A stretch of DNA of 64,000 bases, taken from positions 1,225,001 to 1,289,000 of the forward strand of contig NZ_CP130044.1 of assembly GCF_030505395.1 (NCBI RefSeq), given 5' to 3'. A model generated the notes under the pieces. That model did not search any database. It was given only the letters and a program-made list of their open reading frames with translations, and had not been told where the DNA came from. Each line of letters begins with the position of its first letter. The first letter of the stretch is position 1. The DNA is from Asticcacaulis sp. ZE23SCel15 (GTDB lineage: Bacteria; Pseudomonadota; Alphaproteobacteria; Caulobacterales; Caulobacteraceae). The position numbers and the translations under genes are program-made. Below are positions 60,935-64,000 of this stretch, piece by piece.

Positions 60935-63900
60935 ATGTTCGACTGGCAAAACCGTACCGTGATCACGGGGGCTGCGGCGGTACTTATCTCCGGGTTTTGC
61001 GTCGGGTTCCTGACAGCCAAGGCGACCGAAGGCGGCGGGCGGGCCAATCGATCATCCGAGGCCGTGTCGATCAGTGAGACCGTCGGTAATCTCTATGGTA
61101 AGCCGCGCGATAAAAACGCCCCGCGGGCGTCGGATAAAAAACCGGCGGGTTTTGCAGTCTGGAAACAAAGCCTCGATACCTCAGCGGCGTCGCCGCGCGC
61201 CTGTGTCGAGTTCAGCCGTGATCTTGACCCCACAAAACCCTACGGCGACTATGTGCTGGTCTCACCCGAACTGCCGTCGGCCCCGGCGGTATCGGTCAAG
61301 GGCGCAAACCTGTGTGTCTCAGGGTTTGGCTTTACCGACCGTCGCATCACCTTGCTGAAAGGCTTGCCGGGCAAGGGCGGCGATAAGCTTGAGAAAAATG
61401 TCGATCTTGACTTTGCCTTTGGTGAAAAGCCGCCCTATGTCGGTTTTGCCGGTGAAGGTGTCATTTTGCCGCGCGAAGATTCTGACGGTGTGGCGATTGA
61501 AACCCTCAATGTCACCGCGCTTAACTTTGAAGTCTGGCGCGTTGCTGACCGTAATCTTGTCAGGCAAAATATCTCCGCCCCCGATCCGGTGTCCGAGGGC
61601 GATTACGACTACGAATGGGGCGAGGACAGCCCCAATGAAAACGGGGGCAAGGTCTGGTCGGGTAAGGTCGCGGTGCGCGCCGGTAATGGTGAGCGGATTA
61701 CGACGGTTTTCCCATTAGGGGCAGTGCTGAAAAACCTGAAACCGGGTGCCTATGTCATCAAGGTGCGCGATGCGTCGGGTGGGCGCGACAAGGCCGAAAA
61801 TGACCAGCCCGCTCAGGCGCGGCGCTGGATACTCTATACCGACATGGCGCTGATGACCTATTCCGGCAATCCAGCGTCGGGCGCAGGCCTTGACGTGGTG
61901 GTGCGCTCATTAAAATCGGCCAAGCCCCTAAGCGGTGTGCGGGTGGCGCTGGTCGCGCGCAATGGTGAGGATCTGGCCGAAGGACGCTCCGGCACCGACG
62001 GGCGGGTGCGTTTTAATCCGGCGCTCCTCAAGGGCGAAGGCGCGCTGACGCCGAAGATGGTCATGGCCTACGGCCCTGCCGAAGACTTCACAGCCCTTGA
62101 TCTTGACCGCGCGCCGGTCGATCTATCGGCTAAGGGCGTTGGTGGGCGGCAGGATGAGGCGGTCACCGCCGGTCGCGCCGGTGCGGGCATGGTCGACGGC
62201 TATCTCTACACCGATCGCGGTATCTATCGTCCGGGTGAGACGGTGCATGTGGTCGCCCTGGTGCGCGATCCGCAGGGTAAGGCGATTAAGGATCGTAAGG
62301 GCGCGCTGGTCGTCACCCGGCCGTCCGGGGTCGAAGCCTTCCGGGTGAAATTCGACAAGTCTGAAAACGGCTATGTGGCGGCCGATATCGCCCTGCCCAA
62401 ATCGTCGCCGCGCGGTCAGTGGCAGGCCCGTCTTGAGGTCGAAGGCCTTGAAGGGGCCGCGGGTTCGGCGGCCTTTGCGGTCGAGGATTTCGCCCCTCAG
62501 CGTCTGGGGGTCGATATTGCCGCCGACGCCGATAAGCCCCTGACCCGGCCCGATGAAGCGCGCGCCGTGCGGGTCAATGCGCGGTTTCTTTATGGGGCGA
62601 CAGGCTCCGGCCTGACGGTCGGCGGGGAGGCGCGGGTGCGCGCCGACACCAACCCGTTCCCGGCCTTTAAGGACTATCGCTTCGGCAATGAGCAAAACCC
62701 GTTTGAGGAAAAATATGTCAATCTGCCCGAAACCGTGACCGATGGTCAGGGGCAGGCGACCTTCCCGCTGGAGGCCTCGGTGGCGGGCGATACGGATCAA
62801 CCGCTATCGGTGCTGTTGACCTCATCGGTGTTTGAACCGGGCGGGCGTCCGGTCAAGGAATCGGCAACGCTCCGCATACGGACAAAGCCGCTCTATCTGG
62901 GGGTCAAGATCGACGCTCAGGACACTAAGGGTAATGAAGCCCCGCGTCTGGGGTTCAATATCATCGGGGTCAATGCGCAGGGGGCGAAGATCGCGGCCTC
63001 CGGCGTCAAGGTTCGGCTGGTCTCAGAAAACTGGAACTACGACTGGTACAGCCAAGACGGCCGCTGGGCCTGGCGGCGCACCGCCCGCGATGTGGTCGTG
63101 TCGGAAACCAGCTATGATCTCAACGCGGGTACCGGCCTGAACTTTGCTCGCAATCTCGACTGGGGCGACTACCGGCTTGAGATCGAGCACCCTCAGACCG
63201 GTGCGCGCACCGTCGTGCGGTTTGCGTCCGGTTGGGGCAATCCAGCCAAGTCCGCAGATGCGCCCGACTTCGTGCGTCTGTCAGCCGGGACCAAGGCCTA
63301 TGTGCAGGGTGATACCATCACGCTTACCCTCAAACCGCCCTATGAAGGCGAAGCGCAGATTGCGGTGGCCTCTGACCGTCTGATCGACATGAAGCATGTC
63401 CGGGTGGATGAAGATGGCACCACCGTGCGGCTGAAATCCGACGCCAGTTGGGGCGGTGGGGTCTACATCATGGTCTCGGTCATGCAGCCGCGTGATCCGG
63501 TCGCTTCGCCCAAGCCACGCAGGGCGATGGGTCTGATCTATGTGCCGCTCGATCCCAAATCGCGCAAATTAACGGTCGCCGTCGATACCCCGAAAGGCAC
63601 GCCGCAAATGCCGGTGATCGATAAGGCTGGCGACGCCTGGCTTGAGGTGCCGGTCAAGGTATCAGGGGCCAAGCTGGGCGAACGGGCGCGTCTGTCGCTG
63701 GCCGTCGTCGATCAGGGTATTTTGAACCTTACCAAATTCAAAGCCCCCGATCCGATTAGCTGGTACTTTGGCAAACGTGCGCTGGGGGTTGATTACCGCG
63801 ATGACTATGGCCGACTGCTTGATCCCAACCTTGGCGCACCGGCGGAGCTGAATTATGGCGGCGATCAGATCGGCGGCGAAGGTCTGACCGTCACCCCGAT

Positions 63901-64000
63901 CAAGACCGTAGCCCTATGGTCGGGTGTCGTGGAAACCGGCTTTGACGGTAAGGCGGTGGTGCGCCTTAAGGTGCCGAAATTCAACGGTGAACTTAAGGTC
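60935..64000 (+). CDS. Alpha-2-macroglobulin family protein (partial, runs off the window)
   Basis: 1022 codons are visible; the family's bacterial members usually have about 1500-1900 residues, so the C-terminus lies beyond 64000. The N-terminus has a membrane or signal segment (VITGAAAVLISGFCVGFLTA). MG domains follow, with the signatures TDRGIYRPGETVHVVALVRD, SPRGQWQARLEV, GVYIMVSVMQPRD and SLAVVDQGILNLTKFKAPDP, the last near the usual bait/ANATO border. AAGGCGGGG precedes the ATG. It probably sits in the periplasm and traps proteases. A thioester motif cannot be seen in this part. Confidence 0.93.
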   Translation, partial: MFDWQNRTVITGAAAVLISGFCVGFLTAKATEGGGRANRSSEAVSISETVGNLYGKPRDKNAPRASDKKPAGFAVWKQSLDTSAASPRACVEFSRDLDPTKPYGDYVLVSPELPSAPAVSVKGANLCVSGFGFTDRRITLLKGLPGKGGDKLEKNVDLDFAFGEKPPYVGFAGEGVILPREDSDGVAIETLNVTALNFEVWRVADRNLVRQNISAPDPVSEGDYDYEWGEDSPNENGGKVWSGKVAVRAGNGERITTVFPLGAVLKNLKPGAYVIKVRDASGGRDKAENDQPAQARRWILYTDMALMTYSGNPASGAGLDVVVRSLKSAKPLSGVRVALVARNGEDLAEGRSGTDGRVRFNPALLKGEGALTPKMVMAYGPAEDFTALDLDRAPVDLSAKGVGGRQDEAVTAGRAGAGMVDGYLYTDRGIYRPGETVHVVALVRDPQGKAIKDRKGALVVTRPSGVEAFRVKFDKSENGYVAADIALPKSSPRGQWQARLEVEGLEGAAGSAAFAVEDFAPQRLGVDIAADADKPLTRPDEARAVRVNARFLYGATGSGLTVGGEARVRADTNPFPAFKDYRFGNEQNPFEEKYVNLPETVTDGQGQATFPLEASVAGDTDQPLSVLLTSSVFEPGGRPVKESATLRIRTKPLYLGVKIDAQDTKGNEAPRLGFNIIGVNAQGAKIAASGVKVRLVSENWNYDWYSQDGRWAWRRTARDVVVSETSYDLNAGTGLNFARNLDWGDYRLEIEHPQTGARTVVRFASGWGNPAKSADAPDFVRLSAGTKAYVQGDTITLTLKPPYEGEAQIAVASDRLIDMKHVRVDEDGTTVRLKSDASWGGGVYIMVSVMQPRDPVASPKPRRAMGLIYVPLDPKSRKLTVAVDTPKGTPQMPVIDKAGDAWLEVPVKVSGAKLGERARLSLAVVDQGILNLTKFKAPDPISWYFGKRALGVDYRDDYGRLLDPNLGAPAELNYGGDQIGGEGLTVTPIKTVALWSGVVETGFDGKAVVRLKVPKFNGELKV

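Overview
The window looks like a chromosomal segment of a moderately GC-rich alphaproteobacterium of the Caulobacterales, most probably a Caulobacteraceae member such as Asticcacaulis. This is inferred from gene content and order (hrcA-grpE divergent from rph; dnaK-dnaJ; a NagQ-type GlcNAc operon; TonB receptor next to a TPR-sulfotransferase; rdgB-hemW-rsmI-yraN; ubiB/ubiE) and from base composition judged by eye. I ran no database search. I see no rRNA or tRNA gene, insertion sequence, prophage or CRISPR array. The window is mostly core and housekeeping DNA with a few accessory insertions.

Region by region. 1-6.3 kb: amino-sugar catabolism (GntR regulator, sugar permease, GlcNAc kinase, CutC, SIS deaminase NagB-II, NagA), tightly packed and translationally coupled. 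6.3-9.0 kb, minus strand: an endonuclease/phosphatase-fold protein coupled to a ClsB-like phospholipase D, then a PP2C-like phosphatase. 9.0-13.4 kb: a TonB-dependent receptor with a folded-looking leader, followed by a TPR-sulfotransferase. 13.4-17.9 kb: SDR, LysR regulator, pirin, azoreductase and glutathionyl-hydroquinone reductase, a quinone/redox set. 18.1-24.0 kb: small envelope-stress genes (CsbD, DUF883, a membrane protein, an entericidin-like lipoprotein) and a two-component module whose middle gene, a single-domain response regulator, carries a +1 frameshift. 24.2-30.6 kb: multidrug efflux (Bcr/CflA-type, then an EmrB/EmrA/outer-membrane-factor operon) with a divergent TetR regulator and paired operators. 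30.6-32.7 kb: acyltransferase and dienelactone hydrolase. 33.1-38.8 kb: dnaK, dnaJ, dapB, glycosyltransferase. 39.1-45.7 kb: AlaC-like aminotransferase, metallophosphoesterase, glmS, a glmM with an N-terminal DNA-binding-like extension, and a lipoprotein with a toxin-nuclease-like domain. 45.9-50.1 kb: coaBC, dut, and a radical-SAM/DUF4130 pair of the putative DNA-repair type. 50.2-57.7 kb: grpE, hrcA, rph, DUF2975/Xre pair, rdgB, hemW, an orphan AT-rich gene, rsmI, yraN. 57.8-64 kb: ubiB, ubiE, a response regulator and the start of a large alpha-2-macroglobulin-like protein that runs off the window.

Two themes connect the genes. First, amino-sugar flux is encoded in both directions: nag genes for breakdown of GlcNAc and, 40 kb away, divergent glmS and glmM for synthesis of the UDP-GlcNAc precursor. 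The GlmM open reading frame is continuous with a LacI-like helix-turn-helix segment, and the glmS-glmM gap holds TTGCAA palindromes. I regard this possible enzyme-regulator fusion as the best candidate for something undescribed. Second, proteostasis genes dnaK and hrcA-grpE both carry sigma-32-like promoters of similar layout. Intergenic space also contains two dispersed hairpin repeat families, several strong terminators and a 12-bp tandem repeat.
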